Positions 12,480 to 23,300 of a stretch of DNA of 64,000 nucleotides are shown piece by piece (the stretch's first letter is position 1; each line of letters begins with the position of its first letter). A program made the position numbers and the translations under genes. This DNA comes from Parelaphostrongylus tenuis (lineage: Eukaryota; Nematoda; Chromadorea; Rhabditida; Metastrongylidae), in NCBI GenBank assembly GCA_019055375.1, contig JAHQIW010002018.1, positions 1-64,000 of the forward strand, given 5' to 3'. The notes beneath the pieces were generated by a model, which worked only from the letters and a program-made list of their open reading frames with translations, was not told the DNA's origin and ran no database searches.

Positions 12480-14285
12480 TTATGGTAAGTTCAAGATAGC
12501 TCTTGGATAGATACCGTTATTAACAACATCGACAGAGAATACGGCCAGCTCATCCAACATCTTCACGTTAACGCTACTAAAACTCGAGAATTCGAAAGTC
12601 ACCAACAATCGTTTGTTTATAGAAACACTCGCGTTGGAACTATGACTACAGTCATCTTCTTTCTATGATTACGAAGTTTTCGGTGGACTTCATAAATGCT
12701 CTTCCAGCTCCTGCAACTGCGGCTATGACTACCTCTTTTTCCTCTTCAAGACCTTCTCCTACCACCTCTCTGCAACGTTCAGCAAGTTCGTAAGTCAGTT
12801 GTTAGTTGCCAGCGGATTGTGTAAATCTACGTTACTGTCTCAGCTTCCACAGTTACATTTTCCAAAAGATGACAGAAAAAGTAATTCACGATCGCTACTT
12901 AGATCTCTTCAATAGTCACGCTCTCTTGCGGCCACATGATTTCAAAAGGTAGATTTGCCGTTTTTCCTCCTTCCAGGAATCCGACATTCTATTTCGCCGG
13001 TGAATTATCGAACAACACCTACATCAGACAGGACAAGATCTGAACACCCAAAAAGCCTTCCCACCAGCTCTCATCAACATTCTGCCCCGAACCTTCACTA
13101 GCTACCTATCAGAATGTCGGAAATTAAGGTTCTCAGTCAATCGAACATCAACAGACTGTGCTTTTGTTCGAAAAGTGAGACCTCTACAACGCTGACAATA
13201 AGTGCGCAGCCTGTTTGCTGGCTGTAGTCTATAAAGTATCGCTCGGGTGATTACAAACAAACTGACAGAATACTGAATGAAGGACAGTCATGTGTGGAAG
13301 TAATCATTTCCAACAACACTTTTCACCCTATTCACAAGACAACAAGGCACATTGTGGTCTCACGAGAGAACGAAAAGACCGCTCTGTCTCACTTCTATCG
13401 ATATGAGGAAGTTCTCTGACTAGGAACGGAAGAAGTCATAGAGGCTTCTAATAGCTAGGCATCTTCTAGTACAAAATAATTCTCAGTGAGCAGTATAACT
13501 TTACAATCAAAATATCACCATTCTATAACGAAACCTTTATCTACGTAGGAAGAGAAGTTCGACGTATTAAACGGTTTCGACAGAGCCTGTGGAAAGACTA
13601 GACGCCGATTGAGTCTTGAGAACACGATGTTCATGAAGAACGGATGGGTTTCTAATGCTCCTTCCACGTTCCATGAAATGGTTATTTTTGAATGCTCTAG
13701 CAGCGTCTATTCAATGCGAAAAACAATATGATGAACGATCTATCTCCAGAGTTGAGCAGGAGAATGGGAGCGGCTTGAGGAGCGTTAAAAGCATTGATGA
13801 TGTAGTGAGGAGAAAAAAGGACACACGAATTCATGTACACTTTTCGACTCAACGATTATTCCTATCTCAGCCTATGCATTAGAACATGGTCGCTACTCAA
13901 GCAGGATAAAAGGAAACTTGGCATTATTCGGAGTGCAGTCGAGAGTCTATGCTAGGAGTATCTCGTATTTCCCAAAAAAAAAAGAATTCAAAGAATCAAC
14001 AGCATCAACTGCCGCGAGCAAGCACGTCGTCCAATACGCCAATCTATCGAAGGTAAACTAAGATGAACATTTACTAGGTTACAACGATATTATATAACCG
14101 AAAATCACCACCGGATTCATTAAGATGTTAGGAGGCGCACCGAAAGAAGGCCACCAAAACGATGGTTTGGTCCAGGAAAAGTCCACAAGCGAATTATGAT
14201 AATCAAGAAGTCTCTGAAGCGGCGAGGGACCACTAGGGTACTCTTGCAGGCGATAGAAAAAATGGAAGTTCCCCAAATTTCCGTG
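12480..14285 (+). pseudogene. RTE-clade LINE relic, reverse-transcriptase half
   Basis: It aligns with 51,800-53,720 of the fuller copy: ACATCGACAGAGAATACGGC near 12,528 opens the match. Later landmarks are the AAGAACGGATGGGTTTC block near 13,637 and the GAGTTGAGCAGGAGAATGGG block near 13,750. Many stops, frameshifts and deletions are present and the catalytic FADD block is missing, since the match jumps from about 13,550 to the segment downstream of it. The match stops at 14,280 and about 57 bp of RTE 3' end resume at 14,829, so two SINEs have landed in its tail. Confidence 0.75.
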
Positions 14286-14291
14286 TGTTCA

Positions 14292-14560
14292 ATGCATTTT
14301 TCGCAGTGCTATGATGTTCCATACATACCTAAGACAATTGAGCTGTGAGCAAAATTCAACCTCAGTCGGGGATCGAACCCGCTATTGACCCATACAGTGT
14401 ACGCGTGCTACCACTACACCATTGAGGTACATTCGCACGACCACTCATTCTTCAGCATCACTACGTTTGCTGTCAGCCTCCAACTTTTAACACATTTGGT
14501 CGTTTATGCGATTTCGCTTTATAACCAGGTTGCAACATCACAGCACTGCGAAAAATGCAG
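14292..14560 (-). mobile_element. SINE family B copy bordered by an inverted repeat
   Basis: The minus strand reads GGTGTAGTGGTAGCACGCG (box A), then GCGGGTTCGATCCCCGACTG (box B) and TTTTGCTCACAGCTC. The unit is bordered by an imperfect inverted repeat: TGCATTTTTCGCAGTGCTAT at 14,293 and, reversed, CAGCACTGCGAAAAATGCAG near 14,537. Such borders are unusual for a SINE and suggest that the tRNA-like part sits inside a small terminal-inverted-repeat element. Confidence 0.6.
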
Positions 14561-14579
14561 TAAAAAACACTTGTAGTTC

Positions 14580-14828
14580 CGAGTATTATCTTTCAAAATG
14601 GCTGTCAGCTCAATTGGCTCTATGAAGCAAAATCGCCTCGACCAAACCTGTTAAAGGTTGGTGGCTGGCAGCTAACATAAAGATGTTGAAGAACGAGTGG
14701 TGGTGCGAATGTATCCCGGTGCTGTAGTGGTAGCACGCGTTCCCGTACAGATCAAGCTCGGGTTCGACTCCCAGCTGAAGTCGGTGTTTGCTCACAACTT
14801 AAATCTCTTACTGGAAATTTTATTGGTG
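14580..14828 (+). mobile_element. SINE family B copy, plus strand
   Basis: GGTGCTGTAGTGGTAGCACG near 14,719 and CTCGGGTTCGACTCCCAGCT near 14,757 form the tRNA-like head, followed by GTGTTTGCTCACAACTTAAA. The 5' body (CCAAACCTGTTAAAGG, GATGTTGAAGAACGAG) matches the copy at 8.46 kb. With the minus-strand copy just before it, it forms an inverted SINE pair inside the RTE 3' end. Confidence 0.65.
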
Positions 14829-14885
14829 CTCACTCGAGCCACCTGGCGATCAACGGGACCGTCAGATGATACATTTGATTGGTCC
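14829..14885 (+). pseudogene. RTE 3' terminal fragment, continuation of the 12.5-14.3 kb copy
   Basis: CTCACTCGAGCCACCTGGCG, then GATCAACGGGACCGTCAG, corresponds to the RTE 3' end at 53,750-53,790. The upstream RTE copy lacks exactly this part, so this is most simply the displaced tail of that copy. Confidence 0.65.
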
Positions 14886-15716
14886 TGGTAAACGATATCT
14901 AAGTTTGATAAGATTAATGACAAGGTTAGAAGCACTAACTACCAATATACGGATTCTGCTATAGAAGGGCTCCGCTCCAAGTTTGAGTGATCCACAGCCT
15001 TCGTTTCAGAACTCAGAACTTTTGGTGGGAAAAATCATTACCGAATGGGCCAGACTAGATAGCATTAGATTAAAGTGGTTATGATATTCGCCGGTATCTC
15101 ACACTGATTCAGAGTTTTTTCAACAAAACTTCGTATAGTGCTTTACCTGCTTTGCAAAAATACATATATATATATATCTTTCTGAATTCTAAAATGGAAA
15201 ACTCCTCCTTATCTAGCGTGGGTCGTTGGATGAAGATGGTTTCTCATGTTGCGTTGAAGTGAGCATCGCAGCTACGATTGTGCAGTTAATAAGGTAGACT
15301 GCGTAAGAAATATAGTTTATTTGCAAAAATCTGCCAAAATCTTAGCTTGAAATGTCCAAAAGTCATCATTACTTTCACATTCAAGGTTTGAACATAAAAA
15401 AGACATTTTTATTACAGAAAAAACTAATATATTCAATAAGCTCATGCAGACTGGACGCAATAATGGAGTGCCTCTTATGCAGCTGCAAACTCGTGATTGT
15501 TTCCCGACTTCTTTGTATTTTTGGGTGGCGCAGGATCATATTCTGTGCTCTTCTTCACTAGGGATATCAGGGCTGGCACCACCTTGAATAAAATCCGTTT
15601 GAGAGCACGACAGAAAATATAAACTAGTTATATCTAGCCGGAAAAACGCATTGCTAGATATGTAACTCCTTCTATAACGAACACTTTGTGATCATGTTTA
15701 ATTAAATCGACTAATT
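14886..15716. other. Unassigned AT-rich sequence with a short TA run
   Basis: Contains a short TA run near 15,165-15,177. A 69-codon frame at 15,352-15,561 has no recognisable features. Confidence 0.4.
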
Positions 15717-15950
15717 ATGGGATACGGGGTAGCACATTGGTTAGTGATGCGGTGTTTAAAAAAGCAAGGCGATAAGCAAAGGAGTGATTGAACGTTTCCT
15801 CGACACGCTCTTATAGTGATGAAGTGGCTTCGCCCTTGCTCGATTACTTCGAGATTGTGTGGATAATCGTCTCGCTCACTATTTTCCGGCATTTGTAGAA
15901 AAAAAATATTCAAATAGCATAAAAGAATGCACGAAGTGCTGGGTCTCACA
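15717..15950 (+). mobile_element. Possible tRNA-derived SINE, family C
   Basis: GGGTAGCACATTGGTTAGTG, then ATGCGG, near 15,727 looks like a tRNA D-arm region and shares TGGTTAGTGATGC with a minus-strand tRNA-like segment at about 29,260-29,335. Box B is not clear, so this is a tentative call. Confidence 0.35.
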
Positions 15951-16739
15951 AAGTATAGGTGATAGCAAGTCGTCTTGAGAAAAGCTGACTGGTCTTTCGA
16001 ATATTTACTGCATTATCACGGCTGAGAGGTGCTCCTATCGTTGCTCAATGTTCAGTAGGTAGTTGATAGTTGCTCAGTAGAGATAGAGAGGGAAACAGAT
16101 GATGATTATGCTGAGGGCAGCACTATCACCAGAGACAAGTCATTGGTTAATGAGTTATTAGTTGCGAAATTTGTACCTGCCAGTCATATGGTCCTCTTAG
16201 ATTAACGCATTGATGAGTAGCGCTGATGTAAATCATCTTCCTGATGAAACGGTATTGTGGCCTCTCCTCGAACCTTCAAACATGGGAAAGACTTTTGCAT
16301 CGTTCAGATATATGCTACAGTAAAATCGCATCAGGATCGTGTTTGTCATTGAGCAAGACTTTTTCCTATCTCTTGACGTATTAAATTTGGTACTGTCCGC
16401 TTCTTAGAATAAAGCTCAAGCTCCGTATAACTCTTCTAAGAATCGGCAACTAACGTTTTGGCAAATTCGACTTTTTCTAGAGCCTAAATGTAGTGATATA
16501 TAACATACCATTTCTAGATAATCGGTATAAAATTTATATACACAGTGGAGATCTAGTGCAAGAAGTATTCGGATGGCTAACTCCTATGTAGAACCCTATT
16601 GCCAAGCTATCTACATGATAGCGAACACCGTTCCGTTGTCGCACATTGTGAAAAATGACAACTAGTCGGAGATGAGGGACCATTTCATTTTTTATGTTCA
16701 GGACCACTTTTTTTCTAATCATTTCTTAACTCTTGAAGT
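15951..16739. other. Unassigned sequence
   Basis: No recognisable gene or repeat. Confidence 0.4.
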
Positions 16740-18063
16740 TTATCCGAAAATCTCAAAGTTTTCCATGTCTAGTGTTTGATCCTTACCTCAGGATTCTTAC
16801 TTTCACTTCATGTCCTGACCTTCGTGTCTTTCTAATCTATACACACCTGAAGCAATGCTTGTTCGAAAAGTGCTTCCAACTTTCCAACTACGTATTCTTT
16901 TATGCGAACACAAAAAGATCTTCCCGTTTCGCTATTATATCCGCTACCACATGTCTGACAACAAATCTGGTATATTTTACTTGCTTGAACTCATGCAGTA
17001 TAACTGTCTAATATCACGGCATACTGTGCAATCCTCTGTCATATATGGTATTAAAGGCGGTTCCGATCTAATCAAAAACATAATGTGTTGGGTGAAATTT
17101 CTATAATCCTTACAAAGCTTCTCAGAGCATTGCTTTTCAGACATCTTCTATTTGCGGCGCAAACTTTGTTTATTGCGACAGATATTTCATAAGGTAATAT
17201 CCATCTAGTTTGGAACATCATTAATGCTTCGATATGACTCTAATCTCTTCTTTTTGATTGACATCTGTGGCGGTTTTTCCACAGTCATTTGAAATACTAG
17301 TATTCGTGCCGAGTGTAGTGATTGCTTTCTCTCATATCTCTTATGAGAATGCTTGTAGCTATATGTTTCGGATGTTTTTATCTGTAAAGGGTGAGAAAAA
17401 GTTAATCCACTAACATTTTTTGATGCTTGACCTTCGATAAAATTTCTTAACGGAGCCACTTACAGAAAGGTGTACGTGAGCGTTTAAAAATGAAGGCAAG
17501 CTCTCCAATTCTAACTAGGTTTTCCTTGTGTAAGCTTATTGTACTCTGACTGCTCACTTGAAAGTTCAAGACATTTGTCAATCTACTCCTGTGTAGAGCA
17601 GGTGACAAAACAATCATCTATGCATCGTCAATACAGTAATGGATCCACGAGTAACAACTGGGGTATCCGCATTAGACATGAAAGCAATGGCAAGGCTTAG
17701 TGCTAATCGTTGTTCTATTGCCAACCTTCTGATCTGAGCAAGACATGTTCCTGACCACCTAAAGATTGGACAGCTCAGACAATTGCTCAAAAGAGTCATA
17801 AGCTGTTGAATAGATACGACACAAGTATTGATTGCCTTTTTATTTGCTACCAGCAGTTTTTGGATCACTTGTACTGCGGCGTTATTCGAAACGTTCGTCT
17901 GGAAGGCAGTAACCCGTACATCTTGCTCTACACAAGTGCGGCCCGGCTGAGCCCGATTTAGGTACTTTAGGAAGATTTTAATCTCTAGAGAGATGAGCTG
18001 TATACACTTTAACAATCGTGGCATATGAGTCGCAAAATTCGTGCTATTCCGTCCGTTGGTCCA
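16740..18063 (-). pseudogene. Penelope-like element relic, RT through GIY-YIG
   Basis: Minus-strand reading starts at 18,063 with VGGPTDGIARIL, matching VGGPTDRIAWFL of the intact PLE. It continues with TAFQTNVSNNAAVQVIQKLL (RT motif A region, the expected FDVTALYTN changed), IFRWSGTCLAQIRRLAIEQR (motif B, normally GLAMGQR) and LALSLAIAFMS. Near 17,000-16,880 the endonuclease core is recognisable as TCGSGYNSETGRSF. The catalytic D of motif A and the GLAMG box are mutated and stops are present, so it is inactive. Confidence 0.75.
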
Positions 18064-18685
18064 CCTACAAAACTGGTGGTTGATAAATCAAATAGATAGT
18101 GAGTCGCAACGGCAGAGCTGGATTACAGTAATCATTTGTCCACATTCAGAAATGTCTTACCAAATTCCCATTCTATACACACTTAATACAGCACACAAAC
18201 TCACCTATAATGACAATATTATGTCTACAGATCCCTCAAATTTCAAAGTTAGACCGATCATCTGCTGTGTGGTGAGGCTGAAGGTCAGCATAACGTGGCT
18301 TTTGGGTCTCATGTTATCGCAATTTTAAGGCTTATATTAGCCAATTGCTACATACACCAAAAGTCTCCTAAAGCAACTAAATCGTTTACTGCCAAAAATA
18401 AATGTATGCAAAGGAGTCATTCGATGTTACCACGCTCTAACAAACGTTTCAACTGACTCTGCAGTACAGACCGGCCACGAACTACTGACAGAAAGTGAAA
18501 AGAAAATAAATATATATGGCTTGTTGATTTAACAGCCTACGCATCTTTTGAGAAAATATCTGAGTCGATCAACTCCTAGGTGATCAGGAACATATTCAGA
18601 GTAGATCAAAGAGCTGAAAGGGACAACGAGTGACACTAAGCCTCATTGCCTTCATGTCTAAGGTGGGTGCTACAAATACCATTTT
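18064..18685 (+). pseudogene. Penelope-like element relic, opposite strand
   Basis: Plus-strand text gives HKLTYNDNIMSTDPSNFKVR and PIICCVV (18,195-18,270), matching the intact PLE HKLVSTDDLMSNDPSIFKVR. It is followed by a broken motif A (ESFDVT near 18,413) and a motif B remnant near 18,600-18,660. It abuts the minus-strand relic at about 18,064 head to head and ends at the CT/TA microsatellite. Stops and frameshifts throughout. Confidence 0.7.
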
Positions 18686-18707
18686 GGTCTCTCTCTCTCT
18701 CTCTCTC

Positions 18708-18750
<43 letters not shown>
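18686..18750. repeat. CT then TA dinucleotide microsatellite
   Basis: A run of CT repeats passes directly into about 20 TA repeats. Long apparent reading frames across this region are artefacts of the repeat. Confidence 0.95.
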
Positions 18751-18752
<2 letters not shown>

Positions 18753-18753
<1 letters not shown>

Positions 18754-19053
18754 GATAAAAGAGATAAAGCTCTTGGCGTTGATCAATCCCTGAGGGATGC
18801 GCCATGCATTCGACTTCAATTTCTAGCTCCGTTTGAGGTGATTGAATGCACATCTGACCTTTACAATGACTCGCGGTGGCCTCCCGCTGAACCGAGTCCG
18901 TGCTGCTTACCCTCCCAGACAAGTCTGAGACATGTCTGGTACCAATTTACCGACCCCGGAGGGATGGATGGCTTGGTGAGCCATGGACGCGAGATCGAAC
19001 CAGTGACCTCCTGTGCGACGCAGGGCATCTCTAACCACTGCGCCACGTGCGCT

Positions 19054-19054
<1 letters not shown>
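18753..19054 (-). mobile_element. tRNA-derived SINE, family A, inside a TA microsatellite
   Basis: On the minus strand the head reads GCGCACGTGGCGCAGTGGTT (box A) and ACTGGTTCGATCTCGCGTCC (box B). The body includes GGCTCACCAAGCCATCC, CAGACTTGTCTGGGAGGG, and a 3' end of AGCTTTATCTCTTTTATCC. It has TA repeats on both sides, so it integrated into a TA array. It is one of about seven family A copies in this window. Confidence 0.8.

Positions 19055-19088
<34 letters not shown>
19055..19088. repeat. TA microsatellite
   Basis: A pure TA run of about 32 bp on the far side of the SINE; together with 18,712-18,750 it is probably one split array. Confidence 0.95.
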
Positions 19089-19089
<1 letters not shown>

Positions 19090-19300
19090 ATAATCGTTGA
19101 TGATAGACTATAATCGGAAGGCGCAACATCTGGACTGTGAGCTCAGCGCGGCAAGATCTTGACTTCCTTCATTTCATCAAACTTTTCCTTAGTCTTCTTT
19201 GAAGTGTGGGGTTTGGCTTTGTGTTGCTGTAGCAGCGGGCGCTTTTGACAAATCAATGTCGGGTACTTTTCCTTCAGCGCGGACTTTTCCTTTTAGTGGA
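19089..19300 (-). pseudogene. mariner-family transposase relic (C-terminal part)
   Basis: The minus strand reads ALKEKYPTLICQKRPLLQQH, then KAKPHTSKKTKEKFDEM. This corresponds to the LLHDNARPH block of mariner transposases, with the aspartate of D-N-A-R changed (QQHKAKPH). One stop later comes AHSPDVAPSDYSL, the SPDLAPSDYHLF block holding the third catalytic aspartate. Only the C-terminal part is present and a stop splits it; it is a dead fragment. Confidence 0.75.
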
Positions 19301-20376
19301 GATATCACAGAGATATCACCATGAATTTACAAAAACTGATACTGTGTGAAGCACATATAGAATTTGAATCTTCACGGGCACTAACGAACTTTTTCCTCAA
19401 CCTAATATGTCGTATAGGTAGAGAGAGCGACTGCATGAGTTCAGGCACAATTATACCAGATCTCTTCATAGACATGTGATACTGATTATATGGCGAAAAG
19501 GAAAGACCACTATGTATCTGATCGAAAGAGCATTTAGATGGAAAGTTGAAAAGTATAACAAGCTTCGTTTTATATTCGTATATGTCAATAAGCGTAAGGG
19601 TGAGGACGTTAAGACTAAAGTAACATTCCTGGGATAATAATCATAACCTCGGCACGAGAAATTCTCAAGACTTTTGGATAAACTTCAAAGGCCAGAAATG
19701 TTTGAAAGGGGAGTGTATCTGATCATAAACAATTCTATAACGCCGTATTCAGGGTTATTTATCTATCAGTTTCAGTAATGCTAAATTTTTACAGTGTGTG
19801 ACAACACAGCGGTAATTCCTCTCAGTAGCTAAACGATTGATTTCTATATAGTAGGTAAAAATTCTGTACGTCTTTGATGGGCATTTTTACTAGGGAGAGT
19901 CAATAGGAGGTCTTGTAATATCTAGAGGCTTACAAACTTCCTTTGTTGAGCTGATACGATGATGGAATGTTATTGGCTGCTTTTGTTGCTTCTGTTCTAC
20001 AATGCTTGAACTGTCGCCGACTTCACCTTCATTAAAGCCGGTGTAAGAATTGTCAAAGATCACAAACGAGTCTCACAGCTAAAAACGGCTTTCAGGATGG
20101 TGAAGTCATCGGAACGTCAGAAATTCAATCACAAAACGATAACAGCAACTATTATGAAGCTTGTTCCAGCTCGCAAAGGAAGTCTATAGAGTTTCATAAA
20201 CGGCACTTCAAGCTCGAGGTTTATGCAAAGCTGGTATTTCACGTTAACTAAATTCCAATCATTTTTAAGACACTCATGCTTCTTGCGCATCCATACCATT
20301 TCCCAAGAGGATGCAAGATATAAGGTAAGTTAGAAACATTGAAACATCATATGCAATTTAGAGTTAGATTCATTAC
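19301..20376. other. Region downstream of the kinase gene; its last exon probably lies here but is unresolved
   Basis: The kinase frame leaves exon 9 at 20,377 in phase 2, so at least one more exon should follow on the minus strand. An open minus-strand stretch at about 19,890-20,060 (VEQKQQKQPITFHHRISS and onward to a stop, TAG, near 19,890) is a candidate C-terminal exon. I found no acceptor that joins it cleanly to exon 9. Nothing else is recognised. Confidence 0.3.
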
Positions 20377-23300
20377 CTCGTTGTTATGATTTTGTTGAAT
20401 ATAGCGGCGAATTCCACTGGTAATTTGCTAAGCATTATGTTTTTGAAAGCACCACGGGCATACTGTTTCCATTCACGCGTGAGGCTATGGTTGAGCCTTT
20501 TTTTCCCGTCATACCACGGAAGGGAACCTAAAATAGGAATTTGGAGAAAAGTAAAGCGTATACAACAATTGCAGTCTTCGACTGTTTTATGAAGTACTTT
20601 CGTATTCAGATAGTAAGCATTTTTGCTACAAGCTTATCATATAATCAACGAGTGACACAGTAAGAACACTAGTGAAATAAGCGCTTACACTGTAGCTCAG
20701 AGTTTTCCACTTTCCATCGTACACAATAGCCATAAAATTCTCGCTCTAAGTTTTCCATTTTCGCAGTATCTGCCGAAAATGTGCTACTTATCCAGCTCAC
20801 TGAGCTCAACCATCATGCTTGTTTTCTTTCGACAAGAAAGTTTCGGAGATAAGTTGGAGATGACTCCGTGGTTCCTCTCAAACACTTTCACGAAAAACTC
20901 ATTTCGATCCGGTACAATGAAAGAGAACTTTTTTTTTGCAATTTTGGTCCTATTGAATCCACTAAATAATGGACGAGCAACAATTTAATGGTGAGAATAA
21001 ATGAATAGAGAGTTCACAAACCAACAAACATGTCCATGATCATGTAGAACCATCCCTCCAAATCGTCCTTAGGCGCTTGATCCTTCATCATTGCTGAGGC
21101 CAGCGGTAGAAATGGACATGTTCCAACGTATGGTCCAGAAGTGCGACGCTTTACGAGAGTTCCGTTGTCATTCCTAAGCAGTTAAAGACAGTACACATAG
21201 ATAAAACGATAAAAGGAAGCTCAGCGTTGGTCAGTCACTGAGAAACGCGCTATGCATTCGTGTTCGAATTTTCAACTTCGTTTGAGGTGATTGAATGCAT
21301 ATATGGCCCTCACAAGTACTCGCAGTGGTCTCCCGTTGTATCGAGACAATGTTGCTTATCCTCCTAGACAAGTCTGAGACCAGTACAATACTAATTTACC
21401 CACTCTAGAGGGATGGATGGCTCGGCGAGCCATGACCGTGAGATTGAACTATCGACCCTGTGAGGAAGGCAGAGCACCTCTACCCACTTCGCCGTAGGCG
21501 CTATTTACAAACAAATAGGTACCTTCTAAAAACATACGCTTTTGTAATCCTAAATATCATTATTATTGTTGTTATTGTTATTGACAATACTACAGTCATT
21601 CTACATTTATATAGTGAAATAATTTAATCATTGTTAGTTGCCTGTACTGTTGAGACAACAACAAAATCATTGAAATACTCTTAAGGCGAATATATTGCGT
21701 TAATATTTTCGTTTTGAGCAACAGTTCATACAAAATTCTAGGATGAATTTCGATAACCGGCTGCAGTGAAAAAATCCAAAGACAGATTTGAAATGTAGTG
21801 ATTGGTTTAACTTGTGAATTTCAAATGTTTCATGAAAAACCGCACACAGTTACTAACCTGAATCGCCTGGTTAGACCGAAGTCAAGCATATAGATGATTG
21901 ATGACTGGCTTTCGAGTCCGATAGCAAAATTTTGCGATTTTACGTCTCTAAAAGGTTATTGCTGACGAATGGTTAAATAGAAATCAGCTAATGAGTTACT
22001 GAATAACTAGCACCTTCAAGTTACACAACTATTGCTCTCGTCAGAAAAGAATAAGTTTTTCCAAAGGTAGCAGCATAGCACCAACTAACAAGGAGCCAAG
22101 CTAAACGTCGTAATCTGAAATACTGTTACCTGTTGAGATAACCGACATCGTGTAGTGTCTCCAGGCGATCTAACGTTTGAATAGCGATTTTGTATGCTGT
22201 CGGAGGTGAAAACCTGTAGGAGACATCTCATAGCTTTTGTTTTGCCGTCATTGAATTCATGACCACAAACTTTTTGTCTGGCATTTCCAACGCGAGTGAT
22301 CGTAAGTCTGGGCCGACAAGCTGCATAACACAGAACTGCAACGCAGAGAAAAATACTTGGCAACAGCAAAATGAAGTTAAGAAGTAGCTAAATATTTGGG
22401 AGGATCAGAAAATGTTTGACTTTTCAACTCAACGGCTTTTGCCCATTTATCAAACACTGGATTTACAAGGCAGATCTTTTCTGTCTCTGTGCAACCCAGT
22501 TTTACATCTAGTTTACGGCTCCCAGTAATTCTAGCTTTTGAGGCTTCTCCACGCTTCCACGAAGGTCCTCAAATTTCTTACGTTTAAGATTGGCTGCTGC
22601 GTAAGGACCGTCTTCTTTCCTGTGATTGTCGTCGAATGCTGATCTGATCAATTTTTGCTAGAGTCTTGTGATGCCCGAGCAAAGCGTTCCCACTAGGACT
22701 GCAGAAAGTGAAGTGTTTTCAGACAAGCTTGGTGCCAATCTCTTGACCTGGCAGAGATTACAACGTTGAAGAATTCGAGGCGCTTTTGAAGAGCGCTCGA
22801 GCCTGCACTGCGCCTGCGATGATCAAACATACTAATCGTGATGAAATTTTTTAGCCTTTACAGACCATATTTATTTTCGGCACAACTTTTCATTGAAAAT
22901 GTCTAGTCTTTTTTGCATACAAATCGGAGTAACCAATCCACTGACATAGAAAACACTCGTGTATACAGGACCAAATGCTTTTACCTTAAACACTTCGGTG
23001 CGACCCGCAACGATCAACTTTGGAAATCCCAGAGTATTTTTCAAGCGCGATAAAACAGCTACGTCGAGCTTGAGAATTGGCCTAGAAGAGCAAATAGTAA
23101 AGTAGAAGTATTCTCCTTATTGGAGAAGCACTGTAAAGCTCTTTGTCAGTGTCAAATTCTTTGCAACATACTCAACCTTACAAATTTGAGAGGCAGTGAT
23201 TAAAAGTACCTTGTCATACACACATGTCCACTGATTCATTCCGTTACACGACCCACCACAGTTCCCCTCTTTGAAAATTCACTGCAACTTTTGGCGGAAA

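Noticed and set aside
14719..14776. Functional tRNA genes at the several box A/box B heads
   Set aside because: None forms clean acceptor, D, anticodon and T stems, and each is attached to a repeated SINE body.
14580..14885. A SINE that carries an RTE-derived 3' tail, implying shared retrotransposition machinery
   Set aside because: The RTE-like 57 bp at 14,829 is exactly the piece missing from the RTE copy that ends at 14,285, so it is the displaced tail of that copy. Other family B SINEs (8.46 and 10.5 kb) lack it.
14829..14885. An independent sixth RTE insertion at this site
   Set aside because: It is too short, and in the same orientation as the upstream RTE copy that lacks this part.
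18646..19113. A 155-codon plus-strand frame and its antisense partners
   Set aside because: They run through CT and TA microsatellites and a non-coding SINE; the residues are mostly repeats of Ser-Leu and Ile-Tyr.
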